A stretch of DNA of 64,000 bases, taken from contig NZ_RFFM01000002.1 in the NCBI RefSeq assembly GCF_003696365.1, forward strand, positions 186,001 to 250,000, written 5' to 3'. Position numbers and translations under genes: made by a program. Source of the stretch: Stutzerimonas zhaodongensis (GTDB lineage Bacteria > Pseudomonadota > Gammaproteobacteria > Pseudomonadales > Pseudomonadaceae). The notes beneath the pieces are model-generated. The model did no database searches, had not been told where the DNA came from, and saw nothing but the letters and a program-made list of their open reading frames with translations. This document shows, piece by piece, positions 56,137 through 64,000 of this stretch (position 1 is its first letter; each line of letters opens with the position of its first letter).

Positions 56137-56772
56137 ATGCCCTTGAGCAACGTTCAAATCGTCCATCAGGACGCCGCGCTATTGGTGATCAACAAGCCCA
56201 CCCTTCTCCTGTCGGTTCCGGGCCGCGCCGATGACAACAAGGACTGTCTGGTAACCCGCCTGCAGGAAAACGGCTATCCAGAGGCGCGCATTGTCCACCG
56301 CCTGGACTGGGAAACCTCTGGCCTGATCGTCCTAGCTCGCGATGCTGATAGCCATCGCGAGCTGTCGCGCCAGTTTCACGATCGAGAAACGGAAAAAGCC
56401 TATACCGCGCTATGCTGGGGAAAACCCGAGCAGGACAGTGGAAGCATCGATCTACCCCTTCGCTACGACCCGCCAACAAAGCCTCGACACGTAGTTGATC
56501 ACGAACTGGGCAAGCACGCCCTGACGTACTGGCACGTGATGGAGCGCTGCGGCAGCTACAGCCGCGTTGAGCTGACACCAATCACCGGCCGCTCCCATCA
56601 ATTGCGTGTGCATATGCTTTCCATCGGCCACCCACTGTTGGGTGATCGACTTTATGCCCACGAGCAAGCGCTGACAGCGCATGATCGGCTCTGCCTGCAT
56701 GCCAGCATGCTTTCACTGACACATCCACAAACTGGCCAGCGCCTGCGGTTCACCTGCCCAGCTCCGTTCTGA
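56137..56772 (+). CDS. rluA: RluA-family pseudouridine synthase
   Basis: The 211-residue enzyme isomerises uridine to pseudouridine in RNA. The catalytic region reads ARIVHRLDWETSGLIVLARD, with the invariant Asp of the HRLD motif near residue 58. RSHQLRVHMLSIGHPLLGDRLYA is the family's second motif. In E. coli, RluA modifies both 23S rRNA position 746 and tRNA position 32; the same target is likely but unproven. It is short, as RluA itself is, and lacks an S4 domain. The start overlaps nothing; the stop shares one base with the methyltransferase start. Confidence 0.88.
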   Translation: MPLSNVQIVHQDAALLVINKPTLLLSVPGRADDNKDCLVTRLQENGYPEARIVHRLDWETSGLIVLARDADSHRELSRQFHDRETEKAYTALCWGKPEQDSGSIDLPLRYDPPTKPRHVVDHELGKHALTYWHVMERCGSYSRVELTPITGRSHQLRVHMLSIGHPLLGDRLYAHEQALTAHDRLCLHASMLSLTHPQTGQRLRFTCPAPF

Positions 56773-57482
56773 TGCGCGATTTTCTAGACGCAACCCGCGG
56801 CGCACCGGCGCATCCTAGCCTGCTAAAGGCGCTCGCCCGTCGCGCTGAAGATCCGGGCCAGGCGCTTGATCTCGGTTGCGGCGCCGGTCGCGACAGCCTG
56901 CAGCTGCTAGCGGAAGGCTGGACGGTCACTGCACTCGATCAAGACGTCAGGGCATTGGAGATCCTGCGCGAGCAGGCGGCTTGCTATTCGCCGGATAAGC
57001 TCGCCACGCTATGTTGGACATTCGAAGACGTCCGCTCCTTACCTGTGGTGGACTTCGTCAATGCCAGCTTTTCCCTCCCCTTCTGTCAGCCGGAACACTT
57101 TGATGAGTTGTGGAGGAGCATCTCCGATTCGCTTGGGCAGGGTGGGTGGTTTTCCGGTCATTTCTTCGGCCCACGCGACGATTGGGCGGCAAAAGGACTC
57201 ACCATTCACGGACGAGAGGAAGTGCTGAAACTCTTCAAGGGCTGGTCCATAGATGATTTTTGCGAGTTCGAGCGCGATGGCAAGACTGCGGTGGGAACTC
57301 CCAAGCACTGGCATCTCTTCGAGGTTGTGGCTCGACGCGATTCAGATGCACCGCTGTCATTGGCGCGGTGCAGATGGCCTTCAGTCCTTGAGCTTATCCC
57401 CCCAACGATGAATGCTATAGACTTTGACGCCTCGCAGTCTGGAGCTCGTCATGCGCGAAGAACTCAACCAAGGCCTTATTGA
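56772..57482 (+). CDS. Class I SAM-dependent methyltransferase with C-terminal extension
   Basis: The product has 236 residues. The SAM site is [28 protein letters not shown] (about 32-59), and the fold runs through [20 protein letters not shown] to [11 protein letters not shown] near 190. This is the TehB-like methyltransferase type; the substrate is unknown. The last 45 residues read through the DNA between the usual domain end and apeB, overlapping the apeB start by 32 bp, and look unlike the family, so a stop codon may have been lost. It starts with ATG one base into the RluA-family stop (TGATG). Confidence 0.85.
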   Translation: MRDFLDATRGAPAHPSLLKALARRAEDPGQALDLGCGAGRDSLQLLAEGWTVTALDQDVRALEILREQAACYSPDKLATLCWTFEDVRSLPVVDFVNASFSLPFCQPEHFDELWRSISDSLGQGGWFSGHFFGPRDDWAAKGLTIHGREEVLKLFKGWSIDDFCEFERDGKTAVGTPKHWHLFEVVARRDSDAPLSLARCRWPSVLELIPPTMNAIDFDASQSGARHARRTQPRPY

Positions 57483-58740
57483 TTACCTAAGGGCCTCTCC
57501 CACCCCCTTTCACGCCACCGCCAATCTGGCACAGGCTCTCCAGGCCGCTGGGTACAAGCCGCTGAATGAGAGCGAGACGTGGCATACCGAGTTGGGCGGA
57601 CGTTACTACGTGACCCGCAACGACTCCGCGATCATTGCGTTTCAGCTCGGCACCAAATCAGTCGTCGAACATGGCATGCGCCTGGTCGGCGCCCATACCG
57701 ACAGCCCCTGCCTGCGGGTCAAGCCGCAGCCGGAACTGCAGCGTCAGGGCTTTTGGCAACTCGGTGTTGAAGTCTACGGTGGTGCGCTGCTAGCGCCCTG
57801 GTTCGATCGCGATCTGTCACTGGCCGGCCGCGTAACCTATAGCCGTGACGGAAAGATCGAAAGTCAGCTGATCAACTTTAAACTTCCGATTGCGGTGATC
57901 CCCAGCCTGGCTATTCACCTTAACCGCGAAGCCAACCAGGGTTGGGCCATCAATCCCCAGACCGAACTGCCACCGGTTCTGGCGCAAGTTGCCAGTGAAG
58001 AACGCCCTGATTTTCGCGCGCTACTGGCCGACCAGCTGAGTCGTGAGCATGGCCTGGTCGCTGACGTGGTACTGGACTTCGAGCTCAGCTTCTACGATAC
58101 GCAAAGCGCCGCCGTCATCGGCCTCAATGGCGATTTCATCGCCGGCGCCCGCCTGGATAATCTGCTGTCCTGTTTTGCCGGGCTTCAGGCATTGTTGAAA
58201 GCCGGCCCAGAGGAAACTTGCGTATTGGTCTGCACCGATCACGAGGAAGTCGGCTCAGCCTCGATCTGCGGCGCAGACGGTCCGTTCCTCGAGCAGGTTC
58301 TGCGCCGTTTAGTGCCTGAGGGTGAGGACTTTCAGCGCAGTATCAACCGCTCGCTGTTGATTTCGGCCGATAACGCTCATGCAGTGCACCCCAACTACAG
58401 TGACAAACACGACGGCAACCACGGTCCCAAGCTCAATGCCGGCCCAGTGATCAAGGTCAACAGCAATCAGCGTTACGCAACCAGTAGCGAAACTGCCGGT
58501 TTCTTCCGTCATCTCTGTCTGGAGAATGAAGTCTCCGTGCAGAGCTTCGTCACCCGAAGCGACATGGGCTGCGGCTCAACCATTGGTCCGATCACCGCGA
58601 GTCAGCTGGGGGTACGTACAGTGGACATTGGGCTGCCCACCTTCGGCATGCACTCCATACGCGAGCTGGCGGGCAGTCAGGATCTGGCGCATCTGGTCAA
58701 GGTTCTCGCTGCGTTCTACTCAAGCGCTGAACTACCCTGA
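57451..58740 (+). CDS. apeB: M18-family aminopeptidase (ApeB)
   Basis: This is a zinc aminopeptidase with acidic or broad specificity, 429 residues. Metal and catalytic motifs are [13 protein letters not shown] (near 84-96), [13 protein letters not shown], the DHEEVGS pair with the general base Glu, and [14 protein letters not shown], plus the C-terminal [16 protein letters not shown] segment ([17 protein letters not shown]). The ATG at 57451 with GGAG seven bases upstream is preferred over the frame start at 57424. A long hairpin lies 85 bases after the stop. Confidence 0.93.
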   Translation: MREELNQGLIDYLRASPTPFHATANLAQALQAAGYKPLNESETWHTELGGRYYVTRNDSAIIAFQLGTKSVVEHGMRLVGAHTDSPCLRVKPQPELQRQGFWQLGVEVYGGALLAPWFDRDLSLAGRVTYSRDGKIESQLINFKLPIAVIPSLAIHLNREANQGWAINPQTELPPVLAQVASEERPDFRALLADQLSREHGLVADVVLDFELSFYDTQSAAVIGLNGDFIAGARLDNLLSCFAGLQALLKAGPEETCVLVCTDHEEVGSASICGADGPFLEQVLRRLVPEGEDFQRSINRSLLISADNAHAVHPNYSDKHDGNHGPKLNAGPVIKVNSNQRYATSSETAGFFRHLCLENEVSVQSFVTRSDMGCGSTIGPITASQLGVRTVDIGLPTFGMHSIRELAGSQDLAHLVKVLAAFYSSAELP

Positions 58741-58825
58741 GGCCATGAACACAGTACCGCTGGTATCTGGTGTATTACGGTGACATCAGCGAACCTTTCC
58801 CGCTGCATGACCGGAGCGATGTGCA

Positions 58826-58866
58826 GCAGTGCAGCTTTCCTGTCAAAGACATGAAAGCTGCACTGC
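58826..58866 (+). terminator. Long hairpin downstream of apeB, in a 432-bp geneless stretch
   Basis: GCAGTGCAGCTTTC (58826-58839) pairs perfectly with GAAAGCTGCACTGC (58853-58866). Inside, TGTC and GACA extend the stem past one mismatch to an AAA loop. No T-run follows. The rest of 58741-59172 holds a 13-bp palindrome (CGATAC-G-GTATCG, 59034-59046) that may be an operator for prc, and short unconvincing frames. Confidence 0.5.
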
Positions 58867-59172
58867 TTCCGTGGCGATCAATGACCTTCATAAGGCCGGT
58901 CGCTCACCTTGCAATGCCTCGATGCTGCCTCCATAGTGCTTCTTACTTGCGCCCGCTTAACCGTCGGTAGCAGGCCGCTGATAATTTCCATTTCGAACCA
59001 ATAGCGATACCCCGGTCTAATCTCGTCAACTACCGATACGGTATCGTGTGGTGCGAAGGGGTCCCCCGCCAGTTCGGAATGGTCGCTGTCACGGCGTGAG
59101 CCGTCAGGTGCCATCGGGCTGTGGTTTTTTTCCGCCGGCGAATCTGCCCCGGCGCCTGATTGATGGCCAAAT

Positions 59173-61302
59173 ATGCGTTACTACACAGCCCTGCGTCGCC
59201 CCCTTGAATTCAAACGATCCTTGACCGTCGGTCTTGTTGCGCTGCTGCTCGGCGTTCAAGCCGCGACCGCCACTGCGAAGCCTGCGGGCAATCAGTGGGA
59301 TTACCTGCAGCCCGACCGTGATCAAGTGATCGCCAGCCTCAACGTTGTCGAATTGCTCAAGCGCCATCACTACAACAAGCCGCCGCTCAATGATGCACGC
59401 TCGGCGAAAATATTCGACAGCTATATAAAGATGCTCGACCCATCACGTAGCTACTTCACCGCCGGTGACTTGGCCGAGTTCAAGGAATGGCGAAACCAGT
59501 TCGATGACTTCCTCAAGAACGGCAATCTCGAGCCTGGCTTTGCAATCTACAAGGTCCACTTGGAGCGGTTGCAGTCACGTCTGCAATACGCATTGGGCCT
59601 TTTGGAAAAAGGCGTGGACAGTTTCGATTTCACCGTTGATGAAGAACTACTCGTCGATCGTGAGAACGCTGCCTGGTCCAAAGACGAGCGGGAACTCGAT
59701 GACCTGTGGCGTAAACGCGTCAAAGATGAAATATTGCGCCTGAAGATCGCTGGCAAGGAGTCGAAGGCCATCGAAGAACTGCTCATCAAACGCTACAAGA
59801 ACCAGCTTTCTCGTCTTGAGCAGACGCGTGGCGAAGATGTTTTCCAGGCTTATATCAATGCCTTCGCGCAGTCCTACGACCCGCACACTCAATATCTGTC
59901 GCCGGACAATGCGGAAAATTTCGACATCAACATGAGCCTCTCCCTGGAAGGGATTGGTGCTGTACTGCAGAGCGACAATGAGTACGTGAAGGTGGTGCGC
60001 CTGGTGCCGGCCGGCCCGGCAGAGAAAAGCAAGCAGATCGCGCCTGCGGACAAGATCGTGGGTGTGGGCCAGAACAACGAGGAAATGGTCGATGTCATCG
60101 GCTGGCGACTCGATGAAGTGGTCAAGCTCATCCGCGGCCCCAAGGGCTCGGTGGTTCGCCTTGAGGTGGTTCCCGCAAGCAACGCACCGAATGACCAGAG
60201 CAGCAAGACTGTCGCCATCACCCGTGAAGCGGTGAAACTCGAGGAGCAGGCTGCCAAGAAGTCGGTACTCAACCTTCAGCAGGACGGCCGCGATTACAAG
60301 CTCGGTGTGATCGAAATTCCTGCGTTCTACCTGGATTTCAAGGCGCTACGCGCCGGTGACAAGGATTACAAGAGCACTACCCGTGACGTTAAGAAACTGT
60401 TGACGGAGCTGGAGCAGGAAAAAGTCGACGGCATCGTCATCGACTTGCGTAACAACGGCGGCGGCTCGCTTCAGGAGGCGACCGAGCTGACCGGCCTGTT
60501 CATCGATAAAGGCCCGACGGTGCTGGTCCGTAACAGCGATGGCCGCGTGGACGTTTTGGCTGATGAGCAGCAAGGAGCGTTCTACAAAGGCCCCCTGGCC
60601 GTGCTGGTCAATCGCCTGTCGGCCTCAGCGTCGGAAATCTTCGCTGGCGCTATGCAGGATTACCACCGCGCCCTCATCGTCGGTGGTCAGACGTTCGGCA
60701 AAGGCACGGTCCAGACGGTTCAGCCGCTCAACCATGGCGAGCTGAAGCTGACGCTGGCAAAGTTCTACCGCGTCTCCGGACAGAGCACTCAGCATCAGGG
60801 CGTAATCCCGGATATCTCCTATCCGGCTGACGTTGACACCAAGGAAATCGGCGAGAGCGCTCTGCCTGAAGCAATGCCGTGGGACAGCATCCGCGCGGCG
60901 ATCAGTCCGGACATGAACCCCTTCAAGCCGTTCTTAGCCGAGCTCAAGGCACGCCACGAAGCGCGAACCAATGAAAATCCTGATTTTGTCTTTACGCGAG
61001 ATCGGCTCGCTCTTACGCAAGAGCTGACTCACGAGACGACCATCAGCCTTAACGAGGAGAAGCGTCGTGCCCAGCAGGAGCTTATCGAAAACCGCCAGCT
61101 GACTCTTGAGAACACGTTGCGCAAAGCCAAAGGTGAAGAGCCCTTGGCCAAACTCGAGCGTGAAGACGAAACGACGCCACACATCGAAGACAAGAAAATC
61201 AAACCTGAAGACGATGCATATCTATCGGAAAGCGGTCGTATTCTTCTCGATTACCTGGGCCTGCAGGATGCAATGGCCAAGACCAGCTCCAATGGGCGCT
61301 AG
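59173..61302 (+). CDS. prc: Tail-specific periplasmic protease Prc (AlgO)
   Basis: Prc degrades misfolded or tagged proteins in the periplasm. In P. aeruginosa it also affects alginate production by acting on mucin-switch proteins. The 709-residue product has a signal peptide (cleavage near ATATA-KPAG), a long N-terminal helical domain, and PDZ with VVRLVPAGPAEKSKQI. The S41 catalytic part has RNNGGGSLQEATELTGLFI, then LSASASEIFAGAMQD with catalytic Ser485 and FGKGTVQ with Lys510, 25 residues apart as in E. coli Prc. A DUF3340-type C-terminal domain follows. It is far upstream of algU/muc genes, none of which is here. Confidence 0.95.
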   Translation: MRYYTALRRPLEFKRSLTVGLVALLLGVQAATATAKPAGNQWDYLQPDRDQVIASLNVVELLKRHHYNKPPLNDARSAKIFDSYIKMLDPSRSYFTAGDLAEFKEWRNQFDDFLKNGNLEPGFAIYKVHLERLQSRLQYALGLLEKGVDSFDFTVDEELLVDRENAAWSKDERELDDLWRKRVKDEILRLKIAGKESKAIEELLIKRYKNQLSRLEQTRGEDVFQAYINAFAQSYDPHTQYLSPDNAENFDINMSLSLEGIGAVLQSDNEYVKVVRLVPAGPAEKSKQIAPADKIVGVGQNNEEMVDVIGWRLDEVVKLIRGPKGSVVRLEVVPASNAPNDQSSKTVAITREAVKLEEQAAKKSVLNLQQDGRDYKLGVIEIPAFYLDFKALRAGDKDYKSTTRDVKKLLTELEQEKVDGIVIDLRNNGGGSLQEATELTGLFIDKGPTVLVRNSDGRVDVLADEQQGAFYKGPLAVLVNRLSASASEIFAGAMQDYHRALIVGGQTFGKGTVQTVQPLNHGELKLTLAKFYRVSGQSTQHQGVIPDISYPADVDTKEIGESALPEAMPWDSIRAAISPDMNPFKPFLAELKARHEARTNENPDFVFTRDRLALTQELTHETTISLNEEKRRAQQELIENRQLTLENTLRKAKGEEPLAKLEREDETTPHIEDKKIKPEDDAYLSESGRILLDYLGLQDAMAKTSSNGR

Positions 61303-61345
61303 CCATCGGCCTGTCATCAAAATGACATCGTAGCGTCGTGAAATA

Positions 61346-61373
61346 CGAAGGGCCGCCGATGTGCGGCCCTTCG
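61346..61373 (+). terminator. Terminator of prc
   Basis: CGAAGGGCCGC (61346-61356) and GCGGCCCTTCG (61363-61373) form a perfect 11-bp stem with a six-base loop, then CATTTCC. It also shows that the frame start at 61361 for the next gene is false. Confidence 0.75.
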
Positions 61374-61399
61374 CATTTCCACGCCAATATGAGACCAAC

Positions 61400-63196
61400 A
61401 TGACCGTCACCGAGCAGTTGAGCACGCTGGATTTCATCCTTGCTCACGGCGACATCACCAGCCTGTTTCAGCCCATCGTCTCGCTATCGGAGCGCCGTAT
61501 TCTGGGATACGAAGCGCTGACTCGCGGCCCCTCCAATACCTCGCTGCACTCCCCCATCAATCTGCTTGCCGCGGCTAGGCACGCAGGGCGCTTGAACGAG
61601 TTGGAGATGACCTGTCGTGAAAGCGCGTGCCGCCGGTATGCCCAGCAGCGGCTGCAAGGCAAGCTGTTCCTCAACGTATCGCCGGAGACACTGCTTGACG
61701 TGACTCACAGACCGGGGCGTACGCTGGAGCTACTGCACAAATACGGTATTTCCGCAGCCAATGTCGTTATCGAGCTGACTGAACAAACCCCCACAGATGA
61801 CTTTGAGCTGCTCGATGCCGCGCTGCATCATTATCGTGACATGGGCTTCTCAATCGCACTCGACGATCTGGGTGCGGGGTATTCAGGCTTGCGCATGTGG
61901 TCGGAGCTGCGGCCTGACTACGTGAAGATCGACCGCTACTTCATTGACGGCATTCACCGTGACGTCGTCAAACGCGAGTTCGTCGAGTCCATCATGAAAA
62001 TCGCCCGGGCATCGCGGGCCGTTGTCATCGCAGAAGGCATAGAGCTGAGCGAAGAGCTCGAGATTCTCTCGGACATGGGTGTCGATCTCGTCCAAGGGTA
62101 TCTGCTGGGGAGGCCTGCAGAACAAGCGGACCTGGATGCGACCGTTCTGTTGCCGGACGCCGGTACTCGTGAAGATGCACTCAACGATGATCAGCCCGGC
62201 TTGTCCGCACTGGTTTTGCGACAATCCGCTGTCCTTAGCTCGCACCCGGCAGGTGAGGTATTGACGATGTTTCGGCAACAGCCATCGCTGAACTCAGTCG
62301 CGGTGCTTGACGAAACGAATGTGCCGGTCGGCATCGTTCACAGAAATCTTTTGTCAGAAGCGCTGCTCAAACCCTTTGCGACCGATCTGCTCACACGAAA
62401 ACCAATCGCCAAGCTGATGACTGACGATTTCCTCGCCGTTGAACTTGGGCATTCTCTGCAGCAGGTCAGCCGGCTGCTAACCAGCCGTGCGCGACAGCGC
62501 ATTGATGAAGAGTTCGTCATCACAGTCAACGGCGGTTACCACGGGCTCGGGCGCGTGATCGACGTACTTAAGCTGATTACGGAAATGAAAGTGCGTCAGG
62601 CGCAGCATGCCAACCCTCTTACACTGTTGCCAGGTAACGTTCCGATTCAACAGTGCCTGACGCTGCTACTGCGGCATCGCCGCGAAGCGGTGATCTGCTA
62701 TGTGGACATCGATAACTTCAAGCCCTTCAACGACCTTTACGGTTATGCGAAGGGCGATGAGATTCTGTTATGCCTCGCCCAATGCCTGAATGAACTGATC
62801 GACTCTGGTTCAGATTTTGTCGGCCACATCGGGGGCGACGACTTCATGCTGGTAATCGATTCGAGAGATTGGGCTTCAAGAATCGAACAGCTATTCGAGG
62901 CCTTTGAATTACGCTGCAGGCGGTTTTACCGCAGCGAACACCTGGCTGAGGGCTGCTTCATCGCCGAAGCTCGCCAAGGAGGGTCGCAACGTTACCCTTT
63001 GCTTTCTCTGTCCGTCGGCGCCGTTCCGCTGAAGCCCAACGCCAGCGATGAACTGGATGCGTCGCTGCTAGCCAGCCTTGCATCGGAAGCTAAACGCCAG
63101 GCCAAGCAGGCACCGGGATACAGTCTGCACGTAGTGGACCCCGAACTGCATATCACCGATGGTCACAACCCCAACTTGGCGGCACTGGCCTTGTAA
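61400..63196 (+). CDS. EAL-CBS-GGDEF cyclic-di-GMP protein
   Basis: The product has 598 residues without membrane segments. The N-terminal EAL domain has EAL (38-40), LFLNVSPE, VIELTEQTP, ALDDLGAGYSG, YVKIDRYFI, VIAEGIE and VQGYLLGRP, so the phosphodiesterase residues look complete. A CBS-pair region follows (about 280-400). The C-terminal GGDEF-like domain has GGDDF at 478-482 in place of GG[DE]EF, so its cyclase activity is doubtful and it may be a GTP sensor. The order EAL-CBS-GGDEF matches P. aeruginosa PA3258 (from memory). The prc terminator separates it from prc. The 3' end overlaps the convergent Sel1 gene by 34 bp. Confidence 0.9.
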   Translation: MTVTEQLSTLDFILAHGDITSLFQPIVSLSERRILGYEALTRGPSNTSLHSPINLLAAARHAGRLNELEMTCRESACRRYAQQRLQGKLFLNVSPETLLDVTHRPGRTLELLHKYGISAANVVIELTEQTPTDDFELLDAALHHYRDMGFSIALDDLGAGYSGLRMWSELRPDYVKIDRYFIDGIHRDVVKREFVESIMKIARASRAVVIAEGIELSEELEILSDMGVDLVQGYLLGRPAEQADLDATVLLPDAGTREDALNDDQPGLSALVLRQSAVLSSHPAGEVLTMFRQQPSLNSVAVLDETNVPVGIVHRNLLSEALLKPFATDLLTRKPIAKLMTDDFLAVELGHSLQQVSRLLTSRARQRIDEEFVITVNGGYHGLGRVIDVLKLITEMKVRQAQHANPLTLLPGNVPIQQCLTLLLRHRREAVICYVDIDNFKPFNDLYGYAKGDEILLCLAQCLNELIDSGSDFVGHIGGDDFMLVIDSRDWASRIEQLFEAFELRCRRFYRSEHLAEGCFIAEARQGGSQRYPLLSLSVGAVPLKPNASDELDASLLASLASEAKRQAKQAPGYSLHVVDPELHITDGHNPNLAALAL

Positions 63197-63630
63197 TGCT
63201 CCGCCTTTTGAGTGTCTCGCTCGAGCCCATGGCCGCCTGCCAGATATAGCTGAGCCAGTCGGGTAGCTGCGAGCGGGTGCCCCGCCTCGACCGCTCGCGA
63301 CCACCAATGGGCGGCCTTAGCGCCGTCTGGCCCGTGTGTGGCATCTTCGCTCAGGCTAATCACACCCATCTGGTAGGCGGCCTTTGCATCACCTTTCTCG
63401 GCAGCTAAACGTAGCAGTCGAATTCCCTCCTGCCGTGCGCCGTAGCCCTGACCACGGAAAAGCAGAATATGGCCGTAGAAGCTCTGCGCCTTGGTATCGC
63501 CAATAGCCGCCATCCGCGAAAACTGCCCTTCAATCCAGCGCCACACTCTGGGATGTTGAACGGCCCAACGAGCACTCATCAATTTGCGGGCGACCATGTA
63601 ACCAACGCGCGCCCGGAATTTATGCAGCAT
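63163..63630 (-). CDS. Sel1-repeat protein
   Basis: The product has 155 residues and no clear signal. From about residue 37 it consists of Sel1-like helical repeats: GDTKAQSFYGHILLFRGQGYGARQEGIRLLRLAAEKGDAKAAYQMGVISL and EAGHPLAATRLAQLYLAGGHGLERDTQKAEHYKASA. Such repeats mediate protein contacts. It starts with an ATGA overlap with the gene upstream on the same strand, so both are translated together, and ends inside the convergent cyclic-di-GMP gene. The partner is unknown. Confidence 0.82.
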   Translation of the reverse strand: MLHKFRARVGYMVARKLMSARWAVQHPRVWRWIEGQFSRMAAIGDTKAQSFYGHILLFRGQGYGARQEGIRLLRLAAEKGDAKAAYQMGVISLSEDATHGPDGAKAAHWWSRAVEAGHPLAATRLAQLYLAGGHGLERDTQKAEHYKASAAKLGL

Positions 63631-64000
63631 CAGGGCATCTCCGGATAATCAAATTCAAATACGCGGGCTACTTCACCTGCGTGCCACGACGCAGCGGCAG
63701 CACCATCCGCAGGACCGGAGAAGCGCCCCAAACGCGTTGCACATTCGAAGAATCCGGTTTTGGGCAATCTGCTCGCGCCTTGACTGATCACTAATGCACT
63801 GCGCAACGGCCGATCAGCACGCGCATCGAGGGCAGCCAAATACTCCAGGGCAGCAGTAAGGGTCTGCATCGCAGGAACCGGCAACTCAAGGCGCTCTATC
63901 AGAGCGCGATAGGTAACCAGGTGATGCTGACGTCGGGCGTCGGACAATTCGTTCAGCAGTGCCAGCCAATGCTGCTTGCTGATACGTACTGACGGAGCGC
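63630..64000 (-). CDS. Conserved hypothetical protein, 5' end beyond window
   Basis: This frame is open to the last base of the window, so the gene starts outside; the TTG at 63945-63947 is not needed as a start. The visible 122 residues begin SVRISKQHWLALLNELSDARRQHHLVTYRALIERLELP and end VARVFEFDYPEMP. It is helical and basic in its first half. The pairing with a translationally coupled Sel1-repeat gene is the only clue to function. I do not recognise a domain. Confidence 0.65.
   Translation of the reverse strand, partial: APSVRISKQHWLALLNELSDARRQHHLVTYRALIERLELPVPAMQTLTAALEYLAALDARADRPLRSALVISQGASRLPKTGFFECATRLGRFSGPADGAAAASWHAGEVARVFEFDYPEMP

Noticed and set aside
58878..59114. 78-residue minus-strand frame in the apeB-prc gap
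   Set aside because: Composition is passable (RPGYRYWFEMEI), but there is no Shine-Dalgarno, no known family, and it runs against the prc promoter region. It could be a gene remnant.

Overview
The window looks like chromosomal DNA of a gammaproteobacterial pseudomonad, most likely of the Pseudomonas/Stutzerimonas stutzeri type. The GC content is high, genes are densely packed on both strands, and nearly every protein matches a Pseudomonas family: FadE with a PA2817-type protein, an NAGGN osmoprotectant operon, MinCDE next to LpxL, Prc/AlgO and a polyphosphate:AMP phosphotransferase. GTAGGGTGG-bordered palindromic repeats, which I associate with stutzeri-type genomes, lie inside one operon. 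I found no tRNA, rRNA, CRISPR array, prophage or transposase. Species assignment and P. aeruginosa comparisons are from memory, not from a search.

Region 1 (1-5.8 kb): queF (truncated by the window edge), a YadGH-type ABC exporter, the acyl-CoA dehydrogenase fadE and a small PA2817-family gene. Region 2 (5.9-14.3 kb) is an itaconate catabolic cluster: a divergent LysR regulator, itaconyl-CoA hydratase, acyl-CoA dehydrogenase, glyoxalase-fold protein, MmgE/PrpD protein, itaconate CoA-transferase, citramalyl-CoA lyase and a TRAP solute-binding protein. Together they should take up itaconate and convert it through itaconyl-CoA and citramalyl-CoA to acetyl-CoA and pyruvate. The TRAP membrane subunits are missing, and three intergenic gaps carry REP-like repeats, one with a decayed copy of the start of the CoA-transferase gene.

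Region 3 (14.4-24.9 kb) holds membrane proteins and transporters (DUF2254, two carriers, a membrane hydrolase), the ribosome rescue factor ArfB, a chemoreceptor, an ABC exporter and a DsbA-fold protein. Region 4 (24.9-31.4 kb): tRNA hydroxylase TrhO, BolA, a DUF2059 protein with a 15-bp tandem repeat in its signal peptide, fumarase FumC, a thiolase and polyphosphate:AMP phosphotransferase. Region 5 (31.5-43.6 kb): MnmC, DUF1127 and LysR proteins, the three-gene NAGGN osmolyte operon preceded by an AlgU-like promoter, a 7TM hybrid sensor kinase and two small genes.

Region 6 (43.7-50 kb): an MFS carrier, a short-chain dehydrogenase, the acetate permease pair yjcH-actP, a DUF2061 gene, and an orphan soluble histidine kinase with a 27-bp perfect palindrome upstream. 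Region 7 (50-58.7 kb): a periplasmic alpha/beta hydrolase translationally coupled to an MlaA-family protein, a pirin, lpxL, minCDE, a pseudouridine synthase, a methyltransferase and aminopeptidase apeB. Region 8 (58.7-64 kb): prc, an EAL-CBS-GGDEF protein, a Sel1-repeat protein and a partial hypothetical gene.
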